DNA of 64,000 bases from Nocardioides sp. BGMRC 2183 (GCA_008123405.1 VSSA01000003.1:310001-374000), one strand, 5' to 3'; numbered from the stretch's first letter, positions 42,255 to 51,252 are shown. Translations and numbers: made by a program. The notes: generated by a model from the sequence alone, not told the origin.

Positions 42255-43268
42255 TTGAGCGGCAAGCCACGAGCGACCATGCGTGAGGTCGCTTCTCTCG
42301 CGGGTGTCAGCCTGAAGACGGTCTCCCGGGTGGTGAACGACGAAGCACCCGTCACTCCGGCGGTGCGCGAGCGGGTCCAGCGCGCCATCGAGCAGCTCGA
42401 CTACCGGCACAACCTCGCAGCGAGCAACCTGCGCCGGCGTACCGGACGGGCGAGAGTGTTGGGGGTGCTGCTCCAAGACGTCGGCAACAGCTTCTCCAGC
42501 GGCGTCCTCCGCGCCTTGGAGGACGCCTGCCGCCCGCATCAGATCGCCCTGCTCGCGGCCAGTCTCGATGAGGAACCAGACCGCGAGCGAGTGCTGGTCA
42601 ACGACCTGGTCTCGCGCCGCGTCGACGGTCTCGTGATCATGCCCGCCACGGAGCGGCAGGACTATCTCGCGGCCGACCTCCGCGCGGGGCTCCCCGCGGT
42701 CTTCGTGGATCGGCACCCGCACGGGATCGACGTCGACTCCGTCACGGTCGACAACAGCCAGGGCGGCTACGACGCCGCCCGGCACGTGCTGGCGGCAGGG
42801 CATCGGCGGATCGCCGTGTTGTCGGACCTGGTGACCATCGAGACCGCTCGACTGCGGATCGAGGGCGTGAAAAGCGCGGTCGGCGAGTTCGGCCCCGACG
42901 CCGAGGTCTCGTTCCACGAGGATCTCCGGGAGAGCGACGCGGCCGAGCGCGTGGTCGGGCAGCTCATGTCCGGCGACCAGCCGCCGACCGCTGTCATCAC
43001 GCTGCGCAACATCCTGAGCGCCGGTGCCCTGCGCGCCCTCCGGGAGGCGGGTGCCGTGGACTCCGTCGCCCTCGTCGGGTACGACGACTTCCCGCTGGCC
43101 GACCTCGTCGGTCTCACCGTGATCCGGCAGAACGTCGCCACCATCGGCGCCGAGGTCGCTCGGCTGATGCTGTCCCGACTCGAGGGAGCCACCGACGCTC
43201 CCCGTCACGTCGTGGTGCAACACGAGCTGGTGGAGCGGGGCAGCGGCGAGATCCGGCCCGCCGACTGA
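42255..43268 (+). CDS. LacI-family transcriptional repressor of the fructose locus
   Basis: 337 residues. The N-terminal HTH and hinge helix MREVASLAGVSLKTVSRVVNDEAPVTPAVRERVQRAIEQLDYRHNLAASNLRR is followed by a periplasmic-binding-like effector domain (RVLGVLLQDVGNSFSSGVLRALE ... LVGYDDFPLADLVGLTVI). TTG 42255 is chosen because GAGGAG is six bases upstream; ATG 42279 would leave the HTH almost intact. It probably represses the importer/kinase operon and the GH32 gene through TGAYAACGWTGTCA sites and is relieved by a fructose-related ligand. Confidence 0.93.
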   Translation: MSGKPRATMREVASLAGVSLKTVSRVVNDEAPVTPAVRERVQRAIEQLDYRHNLAASNLRRRTGRARVLGVLLQDVGNSFSSGVLRALEDACRPHQIALLAASLDEEPDRERVLVNDLVSRRVDGLVIMPATERQDYLAADLRAGLPAVFVDRHPHGIDVDSVTVDNSQGGYDAARHVLAAGHRRIAVLSDLVTIETARLRIEGVKSAVGEFGPDAEVSFHEDLRESDAAERVVGQLMSGDQPPTAVITLRNILSAGALRALREAGAVDSVALVGYDDFPLADLVGLTVIRQNVATIGAEVARLMLSRLEGATDAPRHVVVQHELVERGSGEIRPAD

Positions 43269-43314
43269 CCGGCGAGAGGACGAGGGCGGCGTCGAAGAAA
43301 TCCTGACCGCCCAC

Positions 43315-43341
43315 CCATCCGCCCCGTCACCGGCTCCGAAC
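43315..43341 (+). promoter_or_regulatory. SigK-type promoter of the fasciclin/sigK operon
   Basis: CCATCC (43315-43320), a 15-base spacer and CCGAAC (43336-43341), followed by the same CACCTGCAT as at 28852. The start of transcription would lie near 43349, giving a ~30-base leader with GGAAGG before the ATG at 43379. It would let SigK activate its own operon. Confidence 0.72.
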
Positions 43342-43378
43342 CACCTGCATCAGACACCCCCGACGGGAAGGCAGTCTC

Positions 43379-44080
43379 ATGCAGCACCTCACGCGCCCCC
43401 TGCGTCGTACCGCCGGCATCGCCGCGGCGTTGGCCCTCTCGGTCTCCCTGGCCGCCTGCGGCAGCGAGGACGACGGCTCCGACGACACCGGAGCGGACGA
43501 CACCACCAGCCAGACCAGCGAATCGCCGATGGACGAAGGCTCCGAGAGCGCCGAGGGCAGCACCGGCGCGATGGCAGAGACCTTCGGGCCTGCCTGCTCC
43601 GAGATCCCCACCGACGGCGAGGGCTCCCTGGACGGCATGGTCGATGACACCGTGGCCACCGCCGCCAGCAACAACCCGCTGCTGAGCACCCTGGTCACCG
43701 CGGTCGGCTCGATCGACGGCCTGGCCGACACCCTCAACGGCGCGGAGGCGCTCACCGTCTTCGCCCCCTACAACGGCGCCTTCGAGGAGTTCAAGCCGAA
43801 GGACCTCAACGCGATGGTCGCCGAGGGCAAGAAGAAGGGGCAGGACTCGATGCTCTACCAGGTGCTGGCCCACCACGTGGTCGGTGAGAACGCGACAGCG
43901 GATGCCGTGGCCGGCGAGCACGAGACCCTGGCCGGCGACATGATCACGGTCGAGGGCGACGCCGAGTCCGGGATGACCGTCACCGACGGCACCGTCACCG
44001 CCAACGTGCTGTGCGGCAACATCCCGACGGCCAACGCCACGGTCTACGTGATCGACAAGGTGATGACCGGGGTCCAGTGA
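43379..44080 (+). CDS. Fasciclin-domain lipoprotein (MPT83/MPT70-like)
   Basis: 233 residues. Signal peptide with lipobox LAAC (~residues 23-26), a Ser/Asp/Glu/Thr-rich linker, then one fasciclin (FAS1) domain: NPLLSTLVTAVGSIDGLADTLNGAEALTVFAPYNGAFEEF, VLAHHVVGEN and ANATVYVIDKVM. In Mycobacterium tuberculosis the homologous MPT83 and MPT70 are the main outputs of SigK. Here the gene directly precedes sigK (58 bases) and has a SigK-like promoter, so the relation is conserved. Probably surface adhesion or signalling. Confidence 0.93.
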   Translation: MQHLTRPLRRTAGIAAALALSVSLAACGSEDDGSDDTGADDTTSQTSESPMDEGSESAEGSTGAMAETFGPACSEIPTDGEGSLDGMVDDTVATAASNNPLLSTLVTAVGSIDGLADTLNGAEALTVFAPYNGAFEEFKPKDLNAMVAEGKKKGQDSMLYQVLAHHVVGENATADAVAGEHETLAGDMITVEGDAESGMTVTDGTVTANVLCGNIPTANATVYVIDKVMTGVQ

Positions 44081-44138
44081 CGCGGCTTCGCCCTCTGGGG
44101 TGCTAGCCACGTCACCACCACTTCGGAAGGATCAACCC

Positions 44139-44738
44139 ATGGACCCGGCCCGTCCCGGCCTCGACGGCGTCCCCGACCCGGGGGCGCCGTCCGGCGCCGA
44201 CCTCGCGGCGCTGCTGAATCGCTCGGCACGCGGCGACCGCGACGCCTTCGCCCGGTTGTACGACGCCACCGCGGCGCGCGTGCACGGGCTGGTGCTCCGC
44301 GTGGTCCGCGACCCGGCCCAGGCCGAGGAGGTCACCCAGGAGACCTACCTGGAGGTGTGGCGGACCGCGAGCCGCTACGACGCCGACCGCGGCAGCGCAC
44401 TCTCCTGGCTGCTGACCATCGGGCACCGCAAGGCAGTGGACCGGGTCCGGTCGGCGGAGGCGGCCAGCCGGCGGGAGACGACGTACCACCAACGGAACCA
44501 GGCGGTCGAGCACGACGTGACCGCCGACGCCGCCCATGCCTCGCTGGAGGCCAAGCGGGTGCGGACTGCACTGGCCGACCTCACCGAGATCCAACGGGAG
44601 GCGGTCGAGCTGGCCTACCTCGGGGGCTACACCCACACCGAGGTCGCCGCCCTGCTGGACCTGCCGGTGGGGACGGCGAAGACCAGGATCCGCGACGGCC
44701 TGATCCGGCTGCGCGACGCGATCGGAGTAGGACGATGA
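44139..44738 (+). CDS. sigK: ECF sigma factor SigK
   Basis: 199 residues. Region 2: FARLYDATAARVHGLVLRVVRDPAQAEEVTQETYLEVWRTASRYD; region 4: LTEIQREAVELAYLGGYTHTEVAALLDLPVGTAKTRIRDGLIRLRD. The assignment to SigK rests on sequence style plus context: fasciclin gene before it, RskA-type anti-sigma overlapping (ATGA) after it, and further the same companion genes as in the mycobacterial sigK locus. GGAAGG precedes ATG 44139. Confidence 0.92.
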   Translation: MDPARPGLDGVPDPGAPSGADLAALLNRSARGDRDAFARLYDATAARVHGLVLRVVRDPAQAEEVTQETYLEVWRTASRYDADRGSALSWLLTIGHRKAVDRVRSAEAASRRETTYHQRNQAVEHDVTADAAHASLEAKRVRTALADLTEIQREAVELAYLGGYTHTEVAALLDLPVGTAKTRIRDGLIRLRDAIGVGR

Positions 44739-45511
44739 CCGATCACACCCAACACTCGGACGGAGGCGACCAGGTGAGCGCTGATCTGCACGGTCTCTCC
44801 GGGGCCTACGCGGTGGACGCGCTGGACGAGGTCGAGCGCGCTCGCTTCGAGCGTCATCTGGCCGACTGCGCCGAGTGCCGCGCCGAGGTCGCCGAGCTGC
44901 AGGAGACCGCGGCCCTGCTGGCCACCGACGAGGTGGCACCGCCGCCGGCGCTGCGTGACGCCGTGCTCGCCGGGATCGAGACGGTCCGTCCCCTTCCCCC
45001 GGCCACCGGCGGCGATGCTCCGACCGACCACCGACGTGCCCGCCGCCGCTGGAGGTCCGGGCGCACCCTCCTGGTCGCCGCGGCGGTGGTCCTGATCGCG
45101 CTCGCCGTCGGCACCGCATGGCTGCGTCCGTGGGCCGAGGACGGCGGCGACACCATCGCCACCCCCAGCACCACCGAGCGGGTGCTCGAGGCCGACGACG
45201 CCACCCGGGTGCGGCAGGACTTCCCGGACGGCTCCAGCGCCACCGTGGTGCTCTCCCGCAACGAGGGCCACGCCGTGATCGTCACCGAGGACATGGCGAA
45301 CGCCCCGGCCGGCCGGGTCTACCAGCTGTGGTTGGAGACGCCGGAGGGCTCGATGCTCTCCGCCGGCCTGATGCCCGACGACCCGGACACCACCCTGCTG
45401 CTCGAGGGCGACGCGGCCGAGGCGACAGCCGTCGGGATCACTGTCGAACCGGACGGCGGCTCGAAGGAGCCGACCACCGACCCCATCGCGCTCTTCCCGT
45501 TGGAGGCTTGA
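44735..45511 (+). CDS. rskA: Anti-sigma-K factor RskA
   Basis: 258 residues. The N-terminal zinc anti-sigma domain has the HxxxCxxC motif in FERHLADCAECRAEVAEL. One membrane helix (LLVAAAVVLIALAVGTAWL, about 112-130) and an extracytoplasmic RskA domain (~140-258, VYQLWLETPEGSMLSAGLMPDD) follow. It should hold SigK at the membrane until regulated proteolysis (site-1 then a Rip1-type protease) frees it. Overlaps sigK by four bases and the next gene by one base. Confidence 0.93.
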   Translation: MTDHTQHSDGGDQVSADLHGLSGAYAVDALDEVERARFERHLADCAECRAEVAELQETAALLATDEVAPPPALRDAVLAGIETVRPLPPATGGDAPTDHRRARRRWRSGRTLLVAAAVVLIALAVGTAWLRPWAEDGGDTIATPSTTERVLEADDATRVRQDFPDGSSATVVLSRNEGHAVIVTEDMANAPAGRVYQLWLETPEGSMLSAGLMPDDPDTTLLLEGDAAEATAVGITVEPDGGSKEPTTDPIALFPLEA

Positions 45512-47664
45512 TGCCGACCGACGACGAGCGGGCCGTGGAGCGGGTCGCCGTGATCGGCTCCGGTGTCGCCGGGCTGGTCGCCGCCTACGTCGCCTCCCGC
45601 ACCGCCGAAGTCACCCTCTACGAGGCGGACGGGCGGCTCGGCGGGCATGCCGACACCCACCTGGTCCAGGACACCGCGACCGGCCGGGAGCTGGCCATCG
45701 ACACCGGGTTCATCGTGCACAACGAGCGCACCTACCCGACCCTGCTACGCCTCTTCGCCGAGCTCGGCGTGCCGACCCAGCCCTCGGAGATGTCGCTCTC
45801 AGTCAGCGACCGCGGCACCGGCGTGGAGTGGGCCGGGGCGCTCGGACCGCGAGGGCTCTTCCCCGGCGGACGCAACCTGCGCGACCCGCACTTCTGGCGG
45901 ATGCTCACCGAGATCCCGCGGTTCCACCGGCAGGCCCGCGCCCTGCTGGCCGGGCAGCAGGGCGCTCCGGCGACGGCGGACCTCACCACCCTCGGCTCGT
46001 TCCTGGACGACGGCCGCTTCACGCCGTACTTCCGGCGGCACTTCATGGAGCCGCTGGTCGCCGCGGTCTGGTCCACCGACCCCGCCGACGCGCTGGACTA
46101 TCCGGCCGGCTACCTGTTCACGTTCCTCGCCCACCACGGGATGCTCGGCGTCTTCGGGTCCCCGACCTGGCGCACCGTGACCGGGGGCTCGGTCAGCTAT
46201 GTCGACGCGGTCGCCCATGCGCTGACCGAGCGCGGCGGCAAGATCGCCCTGGACGCCACGGTGACCTCGGTGGCCGAGCACGCCGGCGGGGTCCGGGTGG
46301 CCGTCGAGGACGGTGTCGAGGAGTACGACGCAGCAGTGATCGCCACCCATCCCGCGGCGGCGCTCGGCATGCTCACCGCGCCCACCGCAGCCCAGACCGA
46401 GGTGCTCTCCGCGCTTCCGTACGCCGCCAACACGGCCCTGCTGCACACCGACACCTCGCTGCTGCCCCAGGCCGGCTCCGCCCGCGCGGCCTGGAACTTC
46501 CGGCGTCCCGCCGAATCGCCGAACCAGCCGGGCCGCGGCTCGGTGCTGGTCACCTACGACCTGACCCGGCTGCAGCGTCTGGACACGACCCGGCGCTATC
46601 TGGTCACCCTCGGCGCCGAAGACCTCGTCGATCCGGCCACGGTGCTCGCGCGACGCGCCTACGAACACCCGCAGTACACCCCGAGCTCGGTGGCGGCCCG
46701 GGCACGCCTACCGGAGATCGACACCGACCGGATCGTCTTCGCCGGCGCCTACCACGGGTGGGGGTTCCACGAGGACGGTGCGCGCTCGGGGCTGGCCGCG
46801 GTCGAGCGGTTGGGGTTCGGCTGGCCGACCGTCACCGTCGTACCTGACATCTCGGTTGCTTCAGACATCGAGATCCAACAGGAGAGTCAGGTACGACGCA
46901 CGCCGAGCCGCACCGCCTACGCCACCACCCTCACCCACACCCGCCGCGCGCCACTGCGGCACCGCTTCACCCTGCGGTCCCGGATGTGGGTGGTGGACCT
47001 CGACGACCCGCGCGCGCTCCGGCCGAGAGCGGGCTGGCGCCGCGGCACCTTCGAGGGACGCGACCACTTCACCGGGGAGGAGGTGACCGTCCGCGAGGGC
47101 CTCGACCGGTTCCTCGCCGAGGCCGGCCTCGACCTGCGCGGCGGGCGGGCGCTGATGGCCGCGCAGCCGCGCGCACTCGGCCACTGCTTCAACCCGATCT
47201 CGGTGCACTGGGTGTGGCGTGCCGCGGACGGGCCGGAGCGCGGCGAGCGTCCGGACGCGACGGTGGTCGAGGTGCACAACACCTACGGCGACCGGCACGC
47301 CTACCTGCTCGACGTCGATGCCGACGGGCGAGGCGCGATCGACAAGGCCATGTACGTCTCGCCGTTCCACGGCACCGACGGCCACTACCAGGTCCGCGTG
47401 CCGTCACCGACCCGCGATCTCGAAGGCAGGCTCCAACTCGCCGTGACCCTCGACCCCGGACCGCAGACCCCCGAGTCCGGTCGGTTCACCGCAGCCCTGA
47501 CCGGGACGCCGGCGCCCGAGCCGCGGGTCGCGCTGGCCGGACTGCGGGGCGCGGTCTCGATCCACCTGCACGGGGTCTGGCTCTGGCTGCGTCGGGTACC
47601 GGTCCAACCTCGCCCGACCGACCATCCCGCTCCACACGGCGACCGAACCGGAGGCCGGCCATGA
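45511..47664 (+). CDS. Fusion: FAD-dependent amine-oxidase-like protein and DUF1365
   Basis: 717 residues joining two proteins that are separate in the mycobacterial sigK operon (Rv0449c and Rv0448c type). Residues ~1-440: FAD-dependent oxidoreductase of the amine-oxidase/phytoene-desaturase-like type (VAVIGSGVAGLVAAYVASR, LYEADGRLGGHADTH, GVFGSPTWRTVTGGSVSYV, FAGAYHGWGFHEDGARSGLAAVERL). Residues ~465-700: DUF1365 (LRHRFTLRSRMWVVDLDDPRAL, LGHCFNPISVHWVW, VEVHNTYGDRHAYLLD, DKAMYVSPFH). No stop or frameshift separates the halves. Start ATG 45511 overlaps the rskA stop by one base. These enzymes accompany cyclopropane-synthase-like methyltransferases and probably modify membrane fatty acids, as in the furan-fatty-acid type pathways; inferred. 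Confidence 0.9.
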   Translation: MPTDDERAVERVAVIGSGVAGLVAAYVASRTAEVTLYEADGRLGGHADTHLVQDTATGRELAIDTGFIVHNERTYPTLLRLFAELGVPTQPSEMSLSVSDRGTGVEWAGALGPRGLFPGGRNLRDPHFWRMLTEIPRFHRQARALLAGQQGAPATADLTTLGSFLDDGRFTPYFRRHFMEPLVAAVWSTDPADALDYPAGYLFTFLAHHGMLGVFGSPTWRTVTGGSVSYVDAVAHALTERGGKIALDATVTSVAEHAGGVRVAVEDGVEEYDAAVIATHPAAALGMLTAPTAAQTEVLSALPYAANTALLHTDTSLLPQAGSARAAWNFRRPAESPNQPGRGSVLVTYDLTRLQRLDTTRRYLVTLGAEDLVDPATVLARRAYEHPQYTPSSVAARARLPEIDTDRIVFAGAYHGWGFHEDGARSGLAAVERLGFGWPTVTVVPDISVASDIEIQQESQVRRTPSRTAYATTLTHTRRAPLRHRFTLRSRMWVVDLDDPRALRPRAGWRRGTFEGRDHFTGEEVTVREGLDRFLAEAGLDLRGGRALMAAQPRALGHCFNPISVHWVWRAADGPERGERPDATVVEVHNTYGDRHAYLLDVDADGRGAIDKAMYVSPFHGTDGHYQVRVPSPTRDLEGRLQLAVTLDPGPQTPESGRFTAALTGTPAPEPRVALAGLRGAVSIHLHGVWLWLRRVPVQPRPTDHPAPHGDRTGGRP

Positions 47665-49007
47665 CCACGATCGACGACCCGTGTGGCACCACCAGACCCG
47701 CCACCCCGACCAGCCCGACCAGCCCGATCGACGCAGACCGCTGGGCCGACCTGGCCGAGCCGCCGTCGTACGGGATCGCGGCGCGAATCGCCCGGCGACT
47801 CTTCCGCCGCGCGATCGACAGGCTCCCGGTCACCGTGCTGGTGGCCGACGGCGAGCACGGGCCGGCCGAGGTGCTCGGGCAGGGCGGACCGACGGTCCAC
47901 GTGCATCGGCCCGACGAGCTCTATGCGCGGCTCGCTCGAGACCAGCTGATCGGCTTCGGCGAGGCCTACCTGACCGGGGCGTGGGATGAGGGCGACCAGC
48001 CGCCGGGCGCCCTGGGCGACTTCCTGGAGGTGCTCGCCGCGCGGATGGCGCGGCTGGTGCCCCCGGCCCTGCAGTCGCTGCGAACCGTGGTGGCCACCCG
48101 GCTGCCACATACCCACCGAGGCGCGCGCTCGCACACGCAGGAGAACGTCGCCGCCCACTACGACCTCTCCAACGAGCTCTTCGCTCTCTTCCTGGACCCC
48201 TCGCTCTCCTACTCCTCGGCGCTCTTCACCGCGGACGAGCGCGCCGAGCCCGAGCGGATCGATGACGCCGCCTTCCTGGCCGCCCAGCACCGCAAGACCG
48301 ACCGGCTGCTCGACCGCGCCGGAGTCGGGCCGGGCACCCGTGTGCTGGAGATCGGCACCGGGTGGGGCGAGCTGGCGATCCGAGCCGCCGAGCGTGGCGC
48401 CGAGGTCCGCTCCATCACGCTCTCGGTGGAGCAGCGGGCGCTCGCGTTGCAGCGGATCGAGGCTGCCGGACTGGCTCACCTGGTCCGGGTCGACCTCTGC
48501 GACTACCGGGCGCTGCTGGACGATCCGGCGGCCGCCCACGCCTACGACGCAGTGCTCAGCGTGGAGATGATCGAGGCGGTCGGCGCCGAGTACTGGCCGA
48601 CGTACTTCTCGACACTGGCGCACGTACTCGCGCCCGACGGGAAGGTGGCGATCCAGGCGATCACGATGCCCGAGGACCGGAGGCGGGCCACCCGGGAGAC
48701 CCACACCTTCATCACCAAGTACATCTTCCCCGGCGGCGCGCTGCCGTCCCTGGAAGCGATCGACGAGGCCCTCGCCGACACCGGTCTGCGGGTCGCCGAC
48801 GACCTGGCGATCGGCGCCGACTACGCGCTGACCCTGCAGCGCTGGGACGACGCGTTCCACACGGCCCGCGAGCAGGTGCTGGCGTTGGGGTTCGACGCGA
48901 TGTTCTGCCGGATGTGGCACTTCTACCTGCAGTACTGCCGGGCGGGGTTCGCCGCCGGTTACATCGACGACCACCAGCTGGTGTTCGTGCCGGAGGTGCG
49001 GCGATGA
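47661..49007 (+). CDS. Cyclopropane-fatty-acid synthase-like methyltransferase 1 (UfaA1-like)
   Basis: 448 residues. The N-terminal ~170 residues are the CFA-synthase accessory region (IGFGEAYLTGAWD), followed by the SAM-binding fold (RVLEIGTGWGELAIRAAERGAEVRSITLS) and catalytic region (YDAVLSVEMIEAVGAEYWPTYF, FITKYIFPGGALPS). HYDLSNELFALFLDPSLSYSSALF is the classic CFA motif. It should add a methylene or methyl group to unsaturated acyl chains in the membrane. ATG 47661 overlaps the previous stop (ATGA). Corresponds in position to ufaA1 of mycobacteria. Confidence 0.9.
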   Translation: MTTIDDPCGTTRPATPTSPTSPIDADRWADLAEPPSYGIAARIARRLFRRAIDRLPVTVLVADGEHGPAEVLGQGGPTVHVHRPDELYARLARDQLIGFGEAYLTGAWDEGDQPPGALGDFLEVLAARMARLVPPALQSLRTVVATRLPHTHRGARSHTQENVAAHYDLSNELFALFLDPSLSYSSALFTADERAEPERIDDAAFLAAQHRKTDRLLDRAGVGPGTRVLEIGTGWGELAIRAAERGAEVRSITLSVEQRALALQRIEAAGLAHLVRVDLCDYRALLDDPAAAHAYDAVLSVEMIEAVGAEYWPTYFSTLAHVLAPDGKVAIQAITMPEDRRRATRETHTFITKYIFPGGALPSLEAIDEALADTGLRVADDLAIGADYALTLQRWDDAFHTAREQVLALGFDAMFCRMWHFYLQYCRAGFAAGYIDDHQLVFVPEVRR

Positions 49008-50404
49008 CCGGCGCGGGTTTCGCCGGTCAGCCGGTTAAACCCGCACGACACGCCGAAGGCGCACGGCGTGTCGTGCGGGTTTCGGCTGACAAGTACGACG
49101 CCCCGCCGACCGACGGCGTCGCCACCCGGCTCGAGGACACGCTGCGCCCCTTCATCGGGGGCGACCTCCCGGTGCGGCTCGTCGCCTGGGACGGCTCGGC
49201 GGCGGGCCCGACCCAGGACGGGACGGGGGCCACGCTGCCGGTGGTCGAGCTGCGCTCCCCCGATGCGCTGCGACGTCTCGTGTGGCACCCGAGCGAGCTC
49301 GGCGCGGCGCAGGCCTATGTGACCGACGACCTGGTCGTCCAGGGCGGGCTGGCCGAGCTGGACCGCGCCCTGACCCTGGCTTTCGCTGTGGCCGAGGAAC
49401 GCGACCTCGGTGGCCGACGACCCTCCCTGACCGCGATGCTCGGCGCCGCGCGTGCCGCGTTCGAGCTCGACCTCGTCGGACGTCCACCGGCTGCCCCGGA
49501 CAGCCAGGCTCGGATCACCGGCCGACGACACAGCCGGCGTCGGGACCGCGCCTCGATCAGCCACCACTACGACACCACCGCCGACTTCTACTCACTCATC
49601 CTCGATCCGGTCGCGATGGCCTATTCGTGCGGGTACTACGCCTCGCCGGAGACGCCCCTGGTCGAGGCGCAGCACGCCAAGCTCGATCTGGTCTGCCGCA
49701 AGCTCGGCTTGGAACCGGGCATGCGGCTGCTCGACGTCGGGTGCGGCTGGGGCTCGATGGCGCTGCACGCCGCCGAGCACTTCGGGGTCGAGGTCACCGG
49801 GGTGACCATCGCCGCCGAGCAGCAACGGTTCGCGACCGCCGCCGCCGAACGCCGAGGACTCACCGACCTCGTCTCCTTCGAGGTGCGCGACTACCGCGAC
49901 GCCGTACCGGCACCAGATGAGGAGTACGACGCCGTGGTCTCCCTCGAGATGGGCGAGCACGTCGGACAGCGCAACTACCCCACCTATGCGCGGGTGCTGC
50001 ACGACGCCGTCCGCCCCGGTGGCCGGGTGCTGGTGCAGCAGATGTCGCGCCCCGACGGCGACCATCCCGGTGGCGGACCATTCATCGAGCACTTCATCGC
50101 GCCGGACATGCACATGCGGCCGGTCGGTGCGACCGTCGCGCTGCTGGAGCAGGCCGGTCTGGAGGCCCGCGACGTACACGCGCTGCGCGAGCACTACGTG
50201 CTGACCGTGGCCGGGTGGATCGAGCGATTCGAGGAGAACCGGGCCGCGATCACCGAGCTGGTCGGTGAGGAGCTGGTCCGGGTCTGGGAGCTCTACCTGG
50301 TCGGCGGCTCCCGGGCGTTCCGCGACGGTCGGATGGGGGTCGACCAGATCCTGCTGGTGCGGCCCGGTGCGGAGCACGGGTTGGCGTGGCGGCGGGCGTG
50401 GTGA
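49004..50404 (+). CDS. Cyclopropane-fatty-acid synthase-like methyltransferase 2 with palindrome-encoded N-terminus
   Basis: 466 residues, a second, divergent CFA-type enzyme: YVTDDLVVQGGLAELDRAL, HYDTTADFYSLILDPVAMAYSCGYY, LLDVGCGWGSMALHAAEHFGVEVTGVTIA, VVSLEMGEHVGQRNYPTYARVLHD and HFIAPDMHMRPVG. Some bacterial pathways use paired CFA-like methyltransferases with a flavoprotein. The ATGA overlap with gene 1 makes ATG 49004 the natural start. If so, residues ~8-29 (AGQPVKPARHAEGARRVVRVSA) are encoded by a 65-bp palindrome; a GTG inside the palindrome is the alternative start. Confidence 0.88.
   Translation: MTGAGFAGQPVKPARHAEGARRVVRVSADKYDAPPTDGVATRLEDTLRPFIGGDLPVRLVAWDGSAAGPTQDGTGATLPVVELRSPDALRRLVWHPSELGAAQAYVTDDLVVQGGLAELDRALTLAFAVAEERDLGGRRPSLTAMLGAARAAFELDLVGRPPAAPDSQARITGRRHSRRRDRASISHHYDTTADFYSLILDPVAMAYSCGYYASPETPLVEAQHAKLDLVCRKLGLEPGMRLLDVGCGWGSMALHAAEHFGVEVTGVTIAAEQQRFATAAAERRGLTDLVSFEVRDYRDAVPAPDEEYDAVVSLEMGEHVGQRNYPTYARVLHDAVRPGGRVLVQQMSRPDGDHPGGGPFIEHFIAPDMHMRPVGATVALLEQAGLEARDVHALREHYVLTVAGWIERFEENRAAITELVGEELVRVWELYLVGGSRAFRDGRMGVDQILLVRPGAEHGLAWRRAW
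49026..49090. repeat. 65-bp palindrome inside a coding region
   Basis: Left arm GTCAGCCG-(gtt)-AAACCCGCACGACACGCCG, loop AAGGCGCA, and right arm exactly complementary apart from the 3-base bulge: 27 paired bases. An extra copy of GCGGGTTT lies just before it at 49013-49020. No stop codon occurs in the CFA reading frame. Transcribed, it would form a very stable hairpin right after the start codon. Confidence 0.88.
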
Positions 50405-50407
50405 ACG

Positions 50408-51223
50408 GTGACTGACCCCTGGACCGCCTTCGCTCTCGGAGCTGCCGTCGCACTGCTCGTCGCGGCCGCGACGATGGCGGTGACCGCGCTCGTTGCGCAG
50501 CGGCAGGGACGGGTGGTGGTCGTGGACACCGCGTGGGGGCTGGGGTTCGTGGCGATCGCCGTCGTCGCAGCAGGCGTCGCCACGCTGCTCGGCGACGGTA
50601 CGGCGTGGCGCACCCTCGTCCTGCTCGTCCTCGTCGGGGCGTGGGGACTGCGCCTGGCCGGACATCTGCTGCAGCGCAACCACACCGGCGAGGATCCGCG
50701 CTACGAGAAGCTCCTCGGTGGGCCGCTGGCCGACGTCGGGATCGGGGTTGCGATCAGGAAGGTCTTCGCGGTCCAGGGGCTGGTGATGGCGTTCATCGCA
50801 CTGCCGGCGGCGGCAGGGGCGCTGGCCGAGGTCCGATGGGCCTGGGCGGTCGGCGTCGGCGTCGCGCTGTGGGTGGTGGGGCTGGTCTTCGAGGCGGTCG
50901 GCGACGCCCAGCTGGCGTCGTACAAGAAGGTGCCGAAGGCGGAGCGAGCGCCGGTGCTGGACACCGGGCTGTGGCGCTACACCCGGCACCCGAACTACTT
51001 CGGCGACTCCTGCGTGTGGTGGGGTATCTGGCTCGCCGGTGGGCTCGGCTCCGGGTGGGAGCTGGGGCTGGCCACGGTGCTGGCGCCGGTGGCGATGACC
51101 TATTTCCTGGTCGGCGCGACCGGGGCCAAGCTGCTGGAGCGGACCATGATGCAACGGCCGGGCTATCCCGCGTACGCCGCCCGCACCTCGATGTTCGTGC
51201 CGCTCCCGCCGAAGCGGGGCTGA
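50408..51223 (+). CDS. DUF1295 membrane protein (steroid-reductase-like)
   Basis: 271 residues, six or seven membrane helices. The C-terminal half has the isoprenylcysteine-methyltransferase/steroid 5-alpha-reductase-like signature: LWRYTRHPNYFGDSCVWWGIWL and a closing RPGYPAYAARTSMFVPLPPK. In mycobacteria a homologue (Rv0446c) occupies the same place in the sigK operon. It probably reduces or modifies a lipid. GTG 50408 lies 3 bases after the previous stop. Last gene of the SigK operon. Confidence 0.9.
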   Translation: MTDPWTAFALGAAVALLVAAATMAVTALVAQRQGRVVVVDTAWGLGFVAIAVVAAGVATLLGDGTAWRTLVLLVLVGAWGLRLAGHLLQRNHTGEDPRYEKLLGGPLADVGIGVAIRKVFAVQGLVMAFIALPAAAGALAEVRWAWAVGVGVALWVVGLVFEAVGDAQLASYKKVPKAERAPVLDTGLWRYTRHPNYFGDSCVWWGIWLAGGLGSGWELGLATVLAPVAMTYFLVGATGAKLLERTMMQRPGYPAYAARTSMFVPLPPKRG

Positions 51224-51252
51224 ACCCGCCACCCACCGGTTTGAGGCACCGG

